A DNA stretch of 34,375 nt, from positions 1 through 34,375 of the forward strand of contig JAEWEO010000136.1 of the NCBI GenBank assembly GCA_023389295.1. The letters are read 5' to 3'. How positions within the stretch are numbered: position 1 is the first letter of the stretch; each line of letters starts with the position of its first letter. Source of the DNA: Bacillota bacterium. GTDB taxonomy: Bacteria > Bacillota > Clostridia > Lachnospirales > Lachnospiraceae. A model generated the notes under the pieces. That model was not told the origin of the DNA. It saw only the letters and a program-made list of their open reading frames with translations, and made no database searches. The position numbers and the translations under genes were made by a program. Positions 15,829-24,919 of this stretch are shown here, piece by piece.

Positions 15829-17163
15829 ATGAGTTTCATAGCAAAAACAAAAGATGGAGCATTAGAGGGGAGTATATCATCGGATGGCAGTTATATGGTG
15901 TATAAAGGAGTACCTTATGCAACTCCACCGGTGGGAGAGCTTCGCTTTCGTAAACCACAACCTTTAAAACCTTGGGAGGGCGTATTAAAAGCAGTAGAGT
16001 TTAAGGGTAAGCCTTTTCAAACTCCACAACCGGAAGGAAGCTTTTATTGTAAAGAGTTTAATGATGATCCGGCTTATGGTGCAGAATGTAACGAAGACTG
16101 CCTTTATCTTAATATTTGGACCCCTACTAAGAAAGCAAAGGAAAAATTACCGGTTGCTTTTTGGATTCACGGAGGTGCATTTTTAGGGGGATATGGCCAT
16201 GGGAAGGAATTTGACGGGGAAGCTTATTGTAAAAGAGACACCATTCTCGTAACAATTAATTACCGTGTAGGTGCATTCGGCTTTTTAGCTCATCCCCTTT
16301 TATCGGATGAAAATGAAGAGAGAATCAGCGGTAACTATGGAAGCTATGATCAAATCATGGCACTTACTTGGGTTTATGAAAATATTGCAGAATTTGGCGG
16401 AGATCCGAACAATATTACGATTTTTGGCCAGTCTGCCGGGGCAATGAGTGTTCAAACGCTAGTGTCCTCAGAGTTAACAAAGAACATGATAGCAAAAGCT
16501 ATTCTACAAAGTGGTGGTGGTTATGATAACGGACTTAGCCGTGACTTACCACTTGTTGAGGCAGAGAAGATTGGTAAAGAGTTCTTAGAGCTTGGTAGAA
16601 TAACAACCCTAGAGGAACTTCGTAATCTTCCTGCAAAGGAGCTTCTTGACTTGCAAAATCAGTATATGGGTCAATGCATGAGTAAGGGACTTGGTTTATG
16701 CTTCCTACCAAATATTGATGGTCATTTATTAAAAGCTGGATATTATGAACTGATCGATCGTGATGAGATCAAGGATATCCCATATATGCTAGGTTCCACC
16801 AAAGAAGATATCTTAACAAACCCACAAGATGTGGCAGAAGGTAAGAAGGGTAGTCTCTATGAAGGATGCATCAAGTGGAGTTTAGTTCGCGAGGAGCACG
16901 GTAAGTCTCCTTCCTACGTATATTACTTTACAAGACAATTACCGGGTGACGATGCAGGAGCTTTCCATTCTGCAGAGTTATGGTACATGTTTGGAACACT
17001 AAATCGTAGCTGGAGACCGAAGGAAGAGAAAGATTTTGATCTTAGTAACAAAATGCTTGATTGCTGGACTAATTTTATGAGAAGCGGTAATCCGGATAAT
17101 CATGGTAGCTATGGTTGGAAACCATATACGAAAGAAGAACCTTGTATTTATATATTTGAGTAA
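15829..17163 (+). CDS. Carboxylesterase type B (alpha/beta hydrolase), compact form
   Basis: Serine ester hydrolase of the para-nitrobenzyl-esterase / carboxylesterase B family. The N-terminal blocks YKGVPYATPPVGELRF and EDCLYLNIWTP are typical. The nucleophile is Ser202 in FGQSAGA, the oxyanion loop is IHGGAF (113-118), and likely triad partners are Glu326 (GSTKEDI) and His380 (GAFHSAELWY). At 444 aa it is shorter than the usual 490-550; only about 54 residues separate Glu and His, so part of the usual region between them is missing, apparently as a natural short form since all catalytic residues remain. GGGAGG precedes the ATG. It has no signal peptide, so it is probably cytoplasmic. The natural substrate is unknown; a sugar O-acetyl ester is possible given its neighbours. 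Confidence 0.88.
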   Translation: MSFIAKTKDGALEGSISSDGSYMVYKGVPYATPPVGELRFRKPQPLKPWEGVLKAVEFKGKPFQTPQPEGSFYCKEFNDDPAYGAECNEDCLYLNIWTPTKKAKEKLPVAFWIHGGAFLGGYGHGKEFDGEAYCKRDTILVTINYRVGAFGFLAHPLLSDENEERISGNYGSYDQIMALTWVYENIAEFGGDPNNITIFGQSAGAMSVQTLVSSELTKNMIAKAILQSGGGYDNGLSRDLPLVEAEKIGKEFLELGRITTLEELRNLPAKELLDLQNQYMGQCMSKGLGLCFLPNIDGHLLKAGYYELIDRDEIKDIPYMLGSTKEDILTNPQDVAEGKKGSLYEGCIKWSLVREEHGKSPSYVYYFTRQLPGDDAGAFHSAELWYMFGTLNRSWRPKEEKDFDLSNKMLDCWTNFMRSGNPDNHGSYGWKPYTKEEPCIYIFE

Positions 17164-17178
17164 TAAATAGGCTCATTG

Positions 17179-17214
17179 AATGGATTGCTTTAAACTTTGG
17201 CAATCCATTTTTTT
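17179..17214 (+). terminator. Rho-independent terminator of the esterase gene
   Basis: AATGGATTGC pairs perfectly with GCAATCCATT around an 11-base loop and runs into seven T residues. Confidence 0.92.
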
Positions 17215-17253
17215 ACTCCCTATGATTATTTACTCTATTCATTAGTTATACGG

Positions 17254-17272
17254 CAATATTAATCAAATATTG
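17254..17272. promoter_or_regulatory. Inverted repeat before chitobiose phosphorylase, possible operator
   Basis: CAATATT-AATCA-AATATTG, 7-bp arms with a 5-base spacer. It partly overlaps a TTGACA (17270-17275) that has no -10 at normal spacing, while a TATAAT lies at 17308-17313 without a good -35. This layout suits an activator-dependent promoter, but that is inference. Confidence 0.35.
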
Positions 17273-17417
17273 ACATACTCAGCAATAGTAATCCCTAGCT
17301 GTTTTTATATAATTAGGTTAGGATGAATGTCTTTTGTAATAATGGAGATGAAGCCTTGCTTCTGACACAAGGATATTTATTACCGGATATTAATCCTGAA
17401 ATAGGTAAAAAAGACTT

Positions 17418-17425
17418 GGGAGGGG
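17418..17425 (+). promoter_or_regulatory. Ribosome binding site that fixes the phosphorylase start
   Basis: GGGAGGGG lies 5 bases before ATG 17431. The ATG at 17323 in the same frame has no comparable site, and starting at 17431 gives the 801-aa length I recall for Vibrio chitobiose phosphorylase. Confidence 0.85.
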
Positions 17426-17430
17426 AAATT

Positions 17431-19836
17431 ATGCAATATGGATATTTTGATAATGAGAAACGGGAGTATGTAATTGAAAGGGTAGATTTACCTACCTCAT
17501 GGACAAATTATCTGGGAGTTAAAGATATGTGTGCCGTAATAAATCATACAGCAGGAGGATATGTCTTTTATAAATCTCCGGAATATCATCGAATCACTCG
17601 TTTTCGTGCAAATAGTATACCAATGGATCGTCCCGGACATTATGTTTATCTGCGTGACGACGATACCGCCGATTGTTGGAGTATCTCCTGGCAGCCCGTA
17701 GGCAAAGATTTGGATACTGCAAAATACCAATGTAGGCATGGTTTATCCTATTCGAAATATACTTGCGATTACTCAAAGATTGAGGCAGAACAGACCTTGT
17801 TCATTCCTCTGGAGACTCCGGTAGAACTATGGGATGTTAAAATTAAAAACAAGGATAGTGTAGAAAGAAACTTAAGTGTGTTCTCCTATCTGGAATTTTC
17901 ATATCATCATATCGATATGGATAATCGTAATTTTCAGATGAGTAACTATGCAGCGGGCTCCTCCTATGATGATGGTATTATCGAACATGATTTGTTCTAC
18001 GAAGAGTTTGGTTACCAATATTTCACTGCTAATTTTGAACCTGACGGATTTGATTGTCTTAGAGATAAATTTATTGGACTTTACCGTACGGAGAGCAATC
18101 CTATCGCTGTAGAACGAGGCTACTGTGGTGGAACCTTTGAAAAGGGGAACAATCATTGCGGCTCCTTACATAAAAAAATATGTTTACAAACCGGTGAAGA
18201 GGTTCGTCTGATCTTCATGCTTGGTGAAGGTAACCGTGAAGAGGCAAAACCCATCAGACAGAAATATTCCTCCTTATCTGAAGTGGATTTTGCTTTTGAA
18301 GAACTTAGAACCTATTGGGATCTAAAATTAAATAAGCTGCAAATTACTACCCCTAATGAGGGCATGAACACTTTAATTAATATTTGGACCCTCTATCAGG
18401 CAGAGATTAATATCATGTTTTCCAGATTTGCTTCCTTTATTGAAGTGGGTGGAAGAACGGGGCTCGGTTACCGGGATACCTCGCAAGATTCCATGACAGT
18501 TCCACACTCTAACCCTGAAAAATGCAAACAAAGGATAGTAGAGCTGCTACGTGCGTTGGTTTCAACGGGATACGGACTGCATTTATTCCAGCCGGAATGG
18601 TTTGAACCTGACAACGAGGTAAAACCCTTCAAATCACCGACTGTGATACCAACACCAAATAAGAATGATATGATTCATGGAATTGACCAGGCTTGCTCCG
18701 ACGATGCCCTATGGCTTGTTAGTTCCATCGTAGAATATGTAAAGGAGACGGGGGAAGTATCCTTCTTAGATGAAATTATAACGTATGCAGATGGTGGTAG
18801 TGGTTCTGTATATGAGCATATGACAAAGATCTTGGATTTCTCTTATGAACAGGTTGGAAAAACAGGTATTTGCAAAGGGCTTCGTGCGGATTGGAACGAT
18901 TGTTTGAATCTGGGCGGTGGAGAAAGTGCTATGGTTTCCTTTTTGCACTACTGGGCTTTAGATAATTTCTTACAGGTTGCAAAACATTTAGAGCGAACAG
19001 ATGACGTTAGAAAGTATACCAACATGTTAAACCATGTGAAAGAAGTTTCTGAAAGAGAACTATGGGATAAGGAATGGTATATTCGTGGTATAACCAGTAA
19101 AGGAAAACGAATTGGGACGAAGGAAGATAAAGAAGGAATGATACATCTGGAGTCTAATGCTTGGGCAGTCCTATCCGGTGTTGCTTCAAGAGAAAAGGGC
19201 TTACAGGCCATGGACTCTGTAGATCACTATCTATACACCCCTTACGGAATTATGCTGAATGGTCCTTCTTATACCGAACCGGATGATGACATAGGCTTCA
19301 TCACTAGAGTATATCCGGGACTAAAGGAGAATGGGGCAATCTTTAGTCATCCTAATCCTTGGGCTTGGGCTGCAGAATGTAAATTAGGACGTGGGGACCG
19401 AGCTATGAAGTTTTATAATGCACTCAGTCCGTACAATCAAAATGACTTAATTGAAATTCGTGAAGCAGAACCATATTCCTACTGCCAATTTATTGTGGGG
19501 AAGGAACATACAGCTCATGGCCGAGCAAGACATCCCTTTATGACCGGTACCGGCGGATGGGCATATTTTTCTGCAACCAGATACATTCTCGGAATTAGAC
19601 CACAACTCGAGGAACTGTTCATAGATCCATGTATTCCTGCAGATTGGGAGGAATTTAGCGTAAGTAGAGAATGGAGAGGGGCGATGTATCATATTAAGGT
19701 CCTTAATCCGAACAAAGTTATGAAAGGGGTTGTATCCCTTCAATTAAATGGTTTATTGGTTGATAAAATATTAGCACAACCAAGGCAAACCGTTAACACG
19801 ATTATAGTTACTATGGGTAATAAGGAGGCATTGTAA
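17431..19836 (+). CDS. chbP: N,N'-diacetylchitobiose phosphorylase (GH94)
   Basis: Splits N,N'-diacetylchitobiose with phosphate into GlcNAc-1-phosphate and GlcNAc, saving one ATP. The 801-aa protein closely resembles recalled Vibrio ChbP in both length and sequence throughout: GYFDNEKREYVI (4-15), SPEYHRITRFR (49-59), SRFASFIEVGGRTGLGYRDT (331-350), CSDDALW, and RADWNDCLNLGGG with the catalytic acid Asp490 in WND. It has no signal peptide, so it acts on imported disaccharide. The stop overlaps the next gene's ATG by one base (TAATG), so translation is coupled to the phosphohexomutase, which would process the sugar phosphate. Cellobiose phosphorylase is the main alternative within GH94, but motif agreement and the nagB neighbour favour chitobiose. 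Confidence 0.9.
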   Translation: MQYGYFDNEKREYVIERVDLPTSWTNYLGVKDMCAVINHTAGGYVFYKSPEYHRITRFRANSIPMDRPGHYVYLRDDDTADCWSISWQPVGKDLDTAKYQCRHGLSYSKYTCDYSKIEAEQTLFIPLETPVELWDVKIKNKDSVERNLSVFSYLEFSYHHIDMDNRNFQMSNYAAGSSYDDGIIEHDLFYEEFGYQYFTANFEPDGFDCLRDKFIGLYRTESNPIAVERGYCGGTFEKGNNHCGSLHKKICLQTGEEVRLIFMLGEGNREEAKPIRQKYSSLSEVDFAFEELRTYWDLKLNKLQITTPNEGMNTLINIWTLYQAEINIMFSRFASFIEVGGRTGLGYRDTSQDSMTVPHSNPEKCKQRIVELLRALVSTGYGLHLFQPEWFEPDNEVKPFKSPTVIPTPNKNDMIHGIDQACSDDALWLVSSIVEYVKETGEVSFLDEIITYADGGSGSVYEHMTKILDFSYEQVGKTGICKGLRADWNDCLNLGGGESAMVSFLHYWALDNFLQVAKHLERTDDVRKYTNMLNHVKEVSERELWDKEWYIRGITSKGKRIGTKEDKEGMIHLESNAWAVLSGVASREKGLQAMDSVDHYLYTPYGIMLNGPSYTEPDDDIGFITRVYPGLKENGAIFSHPNPWAWAAECKLGRGDRAMKFYNALSPYNQNDLIEIREAEPYSYCQFIVGKEHTAHGRARHPFMTGTGGWAYFSATRYILGIRPQLEELFIDPCIPADWEEFSVSREWRGAMYHIKVLNPNKVMKGVVSLQLNGLLVDKILAQPRQTVNTIIVTMGNKEAL

Positions 19837-21260
19837 TGATTAAATTTGGAACCGGAGGCTGGAGAGCCATCATTGGGGATGAATTTACAAAATCTAATAT
19901 CCGGGTATTATCCAAGGGAATTGCTATGAAGATGCAAGATGAAGGAGTTGCCGATAAAGGAGTAGTTCTTGGTTATGATAGAAGATTCCTATCAAAAGAG
20001 GCAATGCGATGGGCAGCAGAGGTATTTGCAGCAGAGGGTATCAAGGCCTATCTAATTAATCGCTCCTCGCCGACCCCGCTCGTCATGTTCTATGTTATGA
20101 AGCACCATTTTCCCTATGGTATCATGGTAACTGCAAGCCATAATCCAGCAATTTATAACGGGCTAAAGATCTTTACCTATGGAGGTAGAGATGCTGACGA
20201 ATTCCAGACCTGTGAAATAGAAAATTACATTAAGCATGTGGAGGAAAAAGATATCCTTTCTATTGAGTATGAGAAGGCTTTAGAACAGGAACTAATCTGT
20301 GAGATTAACCCCATCAACGAATATATTGATCATATCATTGATGTAGTAAATATGAAGGCAATTCGTGATTGCGGACTTAGAATTGCTTTAGATCCCATGT
20401 ACGGTGTAAGTGAGACTTCTCTTAGAACCATTTTACTTACAGCAAGATGCGATGTTGCGATCATACATGACAGGCATGACACGTTATTTGGAGGAAAACT
20501 ACCATCTCCTTCTGCACATACCTTAAGAAGCTTACAAAACTATGTCATAGACCATCATTGTGATATCGGTATTGCTACGGATGGAGATGCCGATCGTATT
20601 GGAGTGATTGATGACTGTGGTAAATTTCTGCATCCCAATGATATCTTGGTATTATTGTATTATTATTTAATGAAGTATAAGGGGTGGCACGGAGCTGCAG
20701 TAAGAAATATAGCCACAACTCATTTGTTGGATAAAGTTGCAGAAAGTTTTGGCGAGAAGTGCTATGAAGTACCTGTTGGTTTTAAATACATTTCTTCAAA
20801 AATGAATGAAACAGATGCGGTAATCGGAGGGGAATCCTCCGGTGGCTTAACGGTTCGAGGACATATCAAAGGCAAAGATGGGGTATATGCTGCTGCGCTT
20901 TTGGTAGAAATGATAGCAGTCATCGGTAAGAAGCTGTCGGAGATCTACCAAGATATTACCGAAGAGTATGGCTGTTACTGTATGGAAGAACGGGATTATG
21001 TCTTTGATCAGGAGAAGAAGGAGGAAATCTATCAAAAACTGATGATTGATAAGCTGTTACCGGATCTTCCCATGGAAGTAAGTAAAATATCCTATTTGGA
21101 TGGTTGTAAGATTTACTTTGACCTGGGAGGCTGGATTACCATTCGTTTCTCCGGTACTGAACCATTACTTCGTATTTTTTGTGAAATGCAAAATGCTGAA
21201 GAGGCTTTACTTATTTGTACTATCTTTGAAGACTTCTTAAAAATATCAAAGAGTAGCTAA
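19836..21260 (+). CDS. Phosphohexomutase, probably GlcNAc-1-P/GlcNAc-6-P mutase
   Basis: Alpha-D-phosphohexomutase (phosphoglucomutase/phosphomannomutase family), 474 aa, which moves phosphate between C1 and C6 of a hexose. Features in order: substrate loop KFGTGGWRA (3-11), phosphoserine loop TASHNP with Ser101, metal loop TDGDADRIG (near 247-255), sugar-binding loop GGESSGG, and phosphate-binding loop RFSGTEPLLR near the C-terminus. TAAGGAGG (19821-19828) precedes the ATG, which shares its first base with the phosphorylase stop. Because the upstream enzyme makes GlcNAc-1-phosphate, conversion to GlcNAc-6-phosphate is the likely job; glucose-1-P or a broad range is also possible. Confidence 0.87.
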   Translation: MIKFGTGGWRAIIGDEFTKSNIRVLSKGIAMKMQDEGVADKGVVLGYDRRFLSKEAMRWAAEVFAAEGIKAYLINRSSPTPLVMFYVMKHHFPYGIMVTASHNPAIYNGLKIFTYGGRDADEFQTCEIENYIKHVEEKDILSIEYEKALEQELICEINPINEYIDHIIDVVNMKAIRDCGLRIALDPMYGVSETSLRTILLTARCDVAIIHDRHDTLFGGKLPSPSAHTLRSLQNYVIDHHCDIGIATDGDADRIGVIDDCGKFLHPNDILVLLYYYLMKYKGWHGAAVRNIATTHLLDKVAESFGEKCYEVPVGFKYISSKMNETDAVIGGESSGGLTVRGHIKGKDGVYAAALLVEMIAVIGKKLSEIYQDITEEYGCYCMEERDYVFDQEKKEEIYQKLMIDKLLPDLPMEVSKISYLDGCKIYFDLGGWITIRFSGTEPLLRIFCEMQNAEEALLICTIFEDFLKISKSS

Positions 21261-21376
21261 ATCTTTTGTACTTAACTAAATCACAGTAATGTAGCACTGT
21301 CATAGGATATCAAAGGTTTTTTGTCGTTACGGGATGGAATGTTGCTACAAGATGTGTTAAAATTAGGTAATATCTA

Positions 21377-21412
21377 AACTGGGTTATCCGTGCAAGATAG
21401 CCCGGTTTTTTT
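21377..21412 (+). terminator. Rho-independent terminator of the chbP-mutase operon
   Basis: AACTGGGTTATC pairs with GATAGCCCGGTT (12 bp with two G-T pairs), then a T-run. It separates the catabolic genes from the sensor kinase transcript. Confidence 0.85.
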
Positions 21413-21468
21413 ATGAAATATACAACTTCATGAACTTTCATATTCATTCATAGTGGGAGGTGTAAAAG

Positions 21469-23292
21469 ATGAATAAATCAATTTCTTTAAGAAGACGGTT
21501 GCTCTTTATGGTAGTTGCTCTGTGGATTGTACCCGTTATTTCAATATATGCATTTATGAGCATATCTTATCGTAATGATATCATTGAGAAAACAACTGCA
21601 TTAATGGAGGAGAGCCTTAAGAATTTCACCTATTTTAACGGACAGAGACTTGAAGAGGCCATTGATATATCAAAAAAAACTTCCTATGAACAGATTATAG
21701 AAGAGGCATGGAGAAAGTATAACAAGGGTAGTATGAATAAGTCCGAATTGTACCGGCAGATTACAGGGAATCTTACCAGCAAATTCTATAATGATAATCG
21801 TTTTGAGATTGCCGTATTCTATCTGACGGAAGAACCGGATCGCATCTACTATACGAAGCAGAAGGAAAGTAACTACATAGATCTATATAAGGATGAGGTG
21901 GCAAATGAGGCTAACCAAATCTCTAAGGAGGATACTTCAGATGCCCATATAAGGATTATCAACGGGCGTATCTATATTATCCGAAATCTATATACCGTTA
22001 CTAATTACACAAAGTTTGGTACGTTGGTCCTGCAGCTCAATAAGGATAAGTTGATTGATGGTATTGCTTTAAATAAGGAATATGAGCTTGCTTTCTATGT
22101 TAATGATACCTCCTCCATGATTACCTATAATCCGTCTTTGCAACAGGAGAATCGCAGCTTGATTCTTGAGTTTTTAACAAGTCAGTATTCGAAGGAAATA
22201 AATCGAAAGGTGATACAAGTTCGAGAGAAACCATTTACCGGTATTATCTATCAGCAGAAATTTGACGACTTTCATTTTGGAGGAATTCTTATCGTAAATG
22301 AGAATGTTGTCTTTTCTGAATTGCAGAATTTGTATATGGTAATGTCATTAATCCTGTTGATTGTTATCCCTATCTTTATCTATATGATTTATTTCATTAG
22401 TCACCATATCACCAAACCCATGAGTCGGATGATTGATGCTGCAAAGATATTGGAGAAGGGTCATATCGGTATGAAGATTGAAGGAACACCCATGCCTAAT
22501 ACCGAGTTTTATGTATTACAAGAATCCTTTAATCAGATGTCTTCGGAAATTAAATACCTCTTTGACTATGCCTATAGTGAGAAGCTTGCCAGAAAGGATG
22601 CAAAGATCATTGCTTTGCAATCGAAGATAAATCCGCATTTTCTTAATAACACTCTTGAAATGATGAACTGGCAGGCAAGAATGGCTGGTGATGTTACTGT
22701 ATCAAAAATGATTGAGGCCTTGGGAACTTTGTTGAATTACAGCATGGACCGTACCAATCGAAAACTCATTAATCTAGCTGAGGAATTAAGGTGTGTGGAT
22801 GCATATTGCTACATTATATCCATGCGATTTGGAAAGCGACTAAAAATAGAGAAGGATGTAGATCCGGAGTTACTGCAGATTCAAGTCCCACAACTAATTC
22901 TTCAACCGCTCATTGAGAATGCTGTCGTGCATGGAGTAGAAATAATTAAGAATGGTACCATAGCGATTAAGATATATCAAGAAGAGGAGCATGCCATCCT
23001 TCAGATTATCAATTCGGGAAAAACCATGACGAAAGAAGACATAGAAAGGGTGGATCAAATTATAAACGGAACCTATGAACTTAGTGAAGAGGAAAAGGCT
23101 TCCCATTCCTCGATGGGAATTCATAATGTCAACGAAAGGATTAAATTGATCTATGGAGAAGAATACGGATTGACCATACGGCCCATCAGCGAAAATGAAA
23201 CAGCCTCCACGATTACCATCCCTTTAAATTATGATCCATACATGGATACAAAGAAAAGAGATCCGTTGAAACTAGAAGGACTACGTGAATAA
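21469..23292 (+). CDS. YesM-type sensor histidine kinase
   Basis: Membrane sensor that autophosphorylates on histidine and passes phosphate to an AraC-type regulator. The 607-aa protein has a basic start, membrane helix 1 (about 11-31), an extracytoplasmic sensor region of about 250 residues (33-285), helix 2 (about 288-310), a HAMP segment (about 311-363), then the HisKA_7TM/YesM core. The phospho-acceptor is His390 in KINPHFLNNTLEMM, the N-box is LQPLIENAVVHG with Asn484, and a G-box region is HSSMGIHNVNERI. GGGAGG is 8 bases before the ATG. It lies just upstream of a solute-binding lipoprotein and a YesN-type regulator, which are its likely partners. Confidence 0.93.
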   Translation: MNKSISLRRRLLFMVVALWIVPVISIYAFMSISYRNDIIEKTTALMEESLKNFTYFNGQRLEEAIDISKKTSYEQIIEEAWRKYNKGSMNKSELYRQITGNLTSKFYNDNRFEIAVFYLTEEPDRIYYTKQKESNYIDLYKDEVANEANQISKEDTSDAHIRIINGRIYIIRNLYTVTNYTKFGTLVLQLNKDKLIDGIALNKEYELAFYVNDTSSMITYNPSLQQENRSLILEFLTSQYSKEINRKVIQVREKPFTGIIYQQKFDDFHFGGILIVNENVVFSELQNLYMVMSLILLIVIPIFIYMIYFISHHITKPMSRMIDAAKILEKGHIGMKIEGTPMPNTEFYVLQESFNQMSSEIKYLFDYAYSEKLARKDAKIIALQSKINPHFLNNTLEMMNWQARMAGDVTVSKMIEALGTLLNYSMDRTNRKLINLAEELRCVDAYCYIISMRFGKRLKIEKDVDPELLQIQVPQLILQPLIENAVVHGVEIIKNGTIAIKIYQEEEHAILQIINSGKTMTKEDIERVDQIINGTYELSEEEKASHSSMGIHNVNERIKLIYGEEYGLTIRPISENETASTITIPLNYDPYMDTKKRDPLKLEGLRE

Positions 23293-23427
23293 AGATAAGA
23301 GAACAAGAATAATCAATAAATGTCAACTTTAACCAAAGCCTTTCACAAGGGTAGCAATTATAATAAAAATGTGTCGATCTTACCTAGGTTCTGTTGGTAT
23401 TTCAGATATAATTTGAGGAGGATATTT

Positions 23428-24765
23428 ATGAAGAAAAAGAGAGGGATAGTAGCTATTATCCTGAATTTAACCTTTATCATATCGTTACTTACAGCATGTA
23501 ATAATTCATATAATGAAAGAACCAAGACTGAAAATGTCTTTGAGAAAATGCAGGGGGCTGCAACGTCAAAACTTGACAAAGCACAAGATAATACTCCGGT
23601 TACTCTTACGACGATATCTATGTATGGAGGAACCGATGCGAATGCAGGTAATTATCAGGCAATCAATGAGCAATTTATGATTGATTATCCTTACATAACC
23701 ATAGAAGATGATTCACAATCATCGGATCAGGATTGGAAGAAGAAGATTGCAGCGGACTTTGCAGTTGGTAATGAGCCGGATGTATTGCAATATTTTACAG
23801 ACGCTAATGCAAGTGATGTATTAGCAGCGAACAAATTTGTTACCATTGAGGAGATTCGTAAAGTCTATCCTAATTATGCCCAGGACACACTAGATTCTGC
23901 CTTATTATCAGCTGCAAATCCGGACGGAGTACTAAGAGCCGTACCAACCACCGGTTATTGGGAAGGGCTATTTTGTAATAAAGATCTTTTTGACCAATTT
24001 CATCTGGAACTTCCTACTAGCTGGGATAAATTATTAAATGCCATTGAGGTTTTTAACCAAAATGATATTATTCCGATTGCAATATCATTAAGTAATGTAC
24101 CACATTACTGGATTGAATATTTAATTCTTTCGGCAGCAGGTGAACAGAGCTATTCCACAATTCCTCAAACGGCACCCATAGATTGGTGTAAGGGACTGGA
24201 TGTGTTTAAGACTTTAAGAGATATGGGTGCATTTCCGGAAAATGCCGATACCATCGACAATGATCTTGCCGGGGAATTATTTAAAAACAAACAAGCTGCG
24301 ATGCAGTTAGAAGGATCTTGGTACCTTCGTGGTATCCCGGATCAGGAGAATACGGTATTGGTATCTTTTCCTGTAATACCCGGTGGGAAAGCTTCTTTGG
24401 GAAGTGTGGTGGGTGGAATATCCTCCGGCTTCTACATAACGAAAAAGGCATGGGAAGATCCTGATAAGCGTGACGCAGCAGTTAAATTTGTAATGGCGCA
24501 TACAAATGAGGAAGCGGTACAGGTCTATTGGAATGGTAACGGACAGGCGGCCACTAGGGTGGAACCGATTGATGATTTGACACCTCTTGGACTATCGGGG
24601 ATAAAATACATTGATGCGGCCATCAATATTTGCTCCCCTACAGATTCAAGAATTAGACCGGAAGCCTATAATACTTTAGTGGCAGGAATTGTAGATGTAT
24701 CAACTGGGGCAAGAACATCAGAGGACTTATTGAATGAAGTCTTATCCCTTAATGATACCAGATAA
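23428..24765 (+). CDS. Extracellular solute-binding lipoprotein (ABC sugar type, family 1)
   Basis: Binds a carbohydrate outside the membrane. The 445-aa protein has a lipoprotein signal peptide with lipobox LLTAC, Cys24 being the lipid-modified residue, and then a family 1 binding fold (WKKKIAADFAVGNEPDVLQY, GVLRAVPTTGYWEGLFCNKD, AAMQLEGSWYLRGIP). GAGGAGG (23415-23421) spaced 6 bases fixes the start at ATG 23428; the in-frame ATG at 23320 would bury the signal peptide. No permease or ATPase gene is in the window, so it may feed permeases encoded elsewhere or act as a ligand receptor for the neighbouring kinase. The natural ligand is probably an N-acetylglucosamine oligomer, by context only. 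Confidence 0.9.
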   Translation: MKKKRGIVAIILNLTFIISLLTACNNSYNERTKTENVFEKMQGAATSKLDKAQDNTPVTLTTISMYGGTDANAGNYQAINEQFMIDYPYITIEDDSQSSDQDWKKKIAADFAVGNEPDVLQYFTDANASDVLAANKFVTIEEIRKVYPNYAQDTLDSALLSAANPDGVLRAVPTTGYWEGLFCNKDLFDQFHLELPTSWDKLLNAIEVFNQNDIIPIAISLSNVPHYWIEYLILSAAGEQSYSTIPQTAPIDWCKGLDVFKTLRDMGAFPENADTIDNDLAGELFKNKQAAMQLEGSWYLRGIPDQENTVLVSFPVIPGGKASLGSVVGGISSGFYITKKAWEDPDKRDAAVKFVMAHTNEEAVQVYWNGNGQAATRVEPIDDLTPLGLSGIKYIDAAINICSPTDSRIRPEAYNTLVAGIVDVSTGARTSEDLLNEVLSLNDTR

Positions 24766-24775
24766 TAATCATAAT

Positions 24776-24808
24776 GGGAGAGGGAGTGAGGTCTGCCTCT
24801 TCCTTTTT
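24776..24808 (+). terminator. Rho-independent terminator after the binding-protein gene
   Basis: GGGAGAGG pairs with CCTCTTCC (one G-T pair) across a 12-base loop, then TTTTT. The response regulator downstream therefore needs its own promoter. Confidence 0.78.
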
Positions 24809-24842
24809 ATGGGGAATACTTAGGAAGAACATAATTATAGAT

Positions 24843-24871
24843 TTGACAGCAGGAGAAATCAAGTATAAAAT
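24843..24871 (+). promoter_or_regulatory. Promoter of the response regulator gene
   Basis: A consensus TTGACA (24843-24848) and TAAAAT (24866-24871) separated by 17 bases, 48 bases before the start codon. Confidence 0.65.
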
Positions 24872-24919
24872 ATGTTAGAATAATTTAGTGACTTATGTAT
24901 TTATAAAAGGGGGTTTTAT

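Noticed and set aside
17270..17275. TTGACA as a ready -35 for chbP
   Set aside because: No -10 hexamer lies 15-19 bases downstream, so it was not listed as a promoter by itself.
17323..17430. Upstream in-frame ATG that would extend chitobiose phosphorylase by 36 residues
   Set aside because: It has no ribosome binding site, and the 801-aa form from 17431 has GGGAGGGG and the length expected of the family.
19447..19743. 98-codon - strand frame inside chbP
   Set aside because: Antisense shadow of the GH94 gene, whose motifs run through it unbroken.
23320..23427. In-frame N-terminal extension of the solute-binding protein
   Set aside because: It would place 36 residues before the lipoprotein signal peptide; GAGGAGG precedes ATG 23428.
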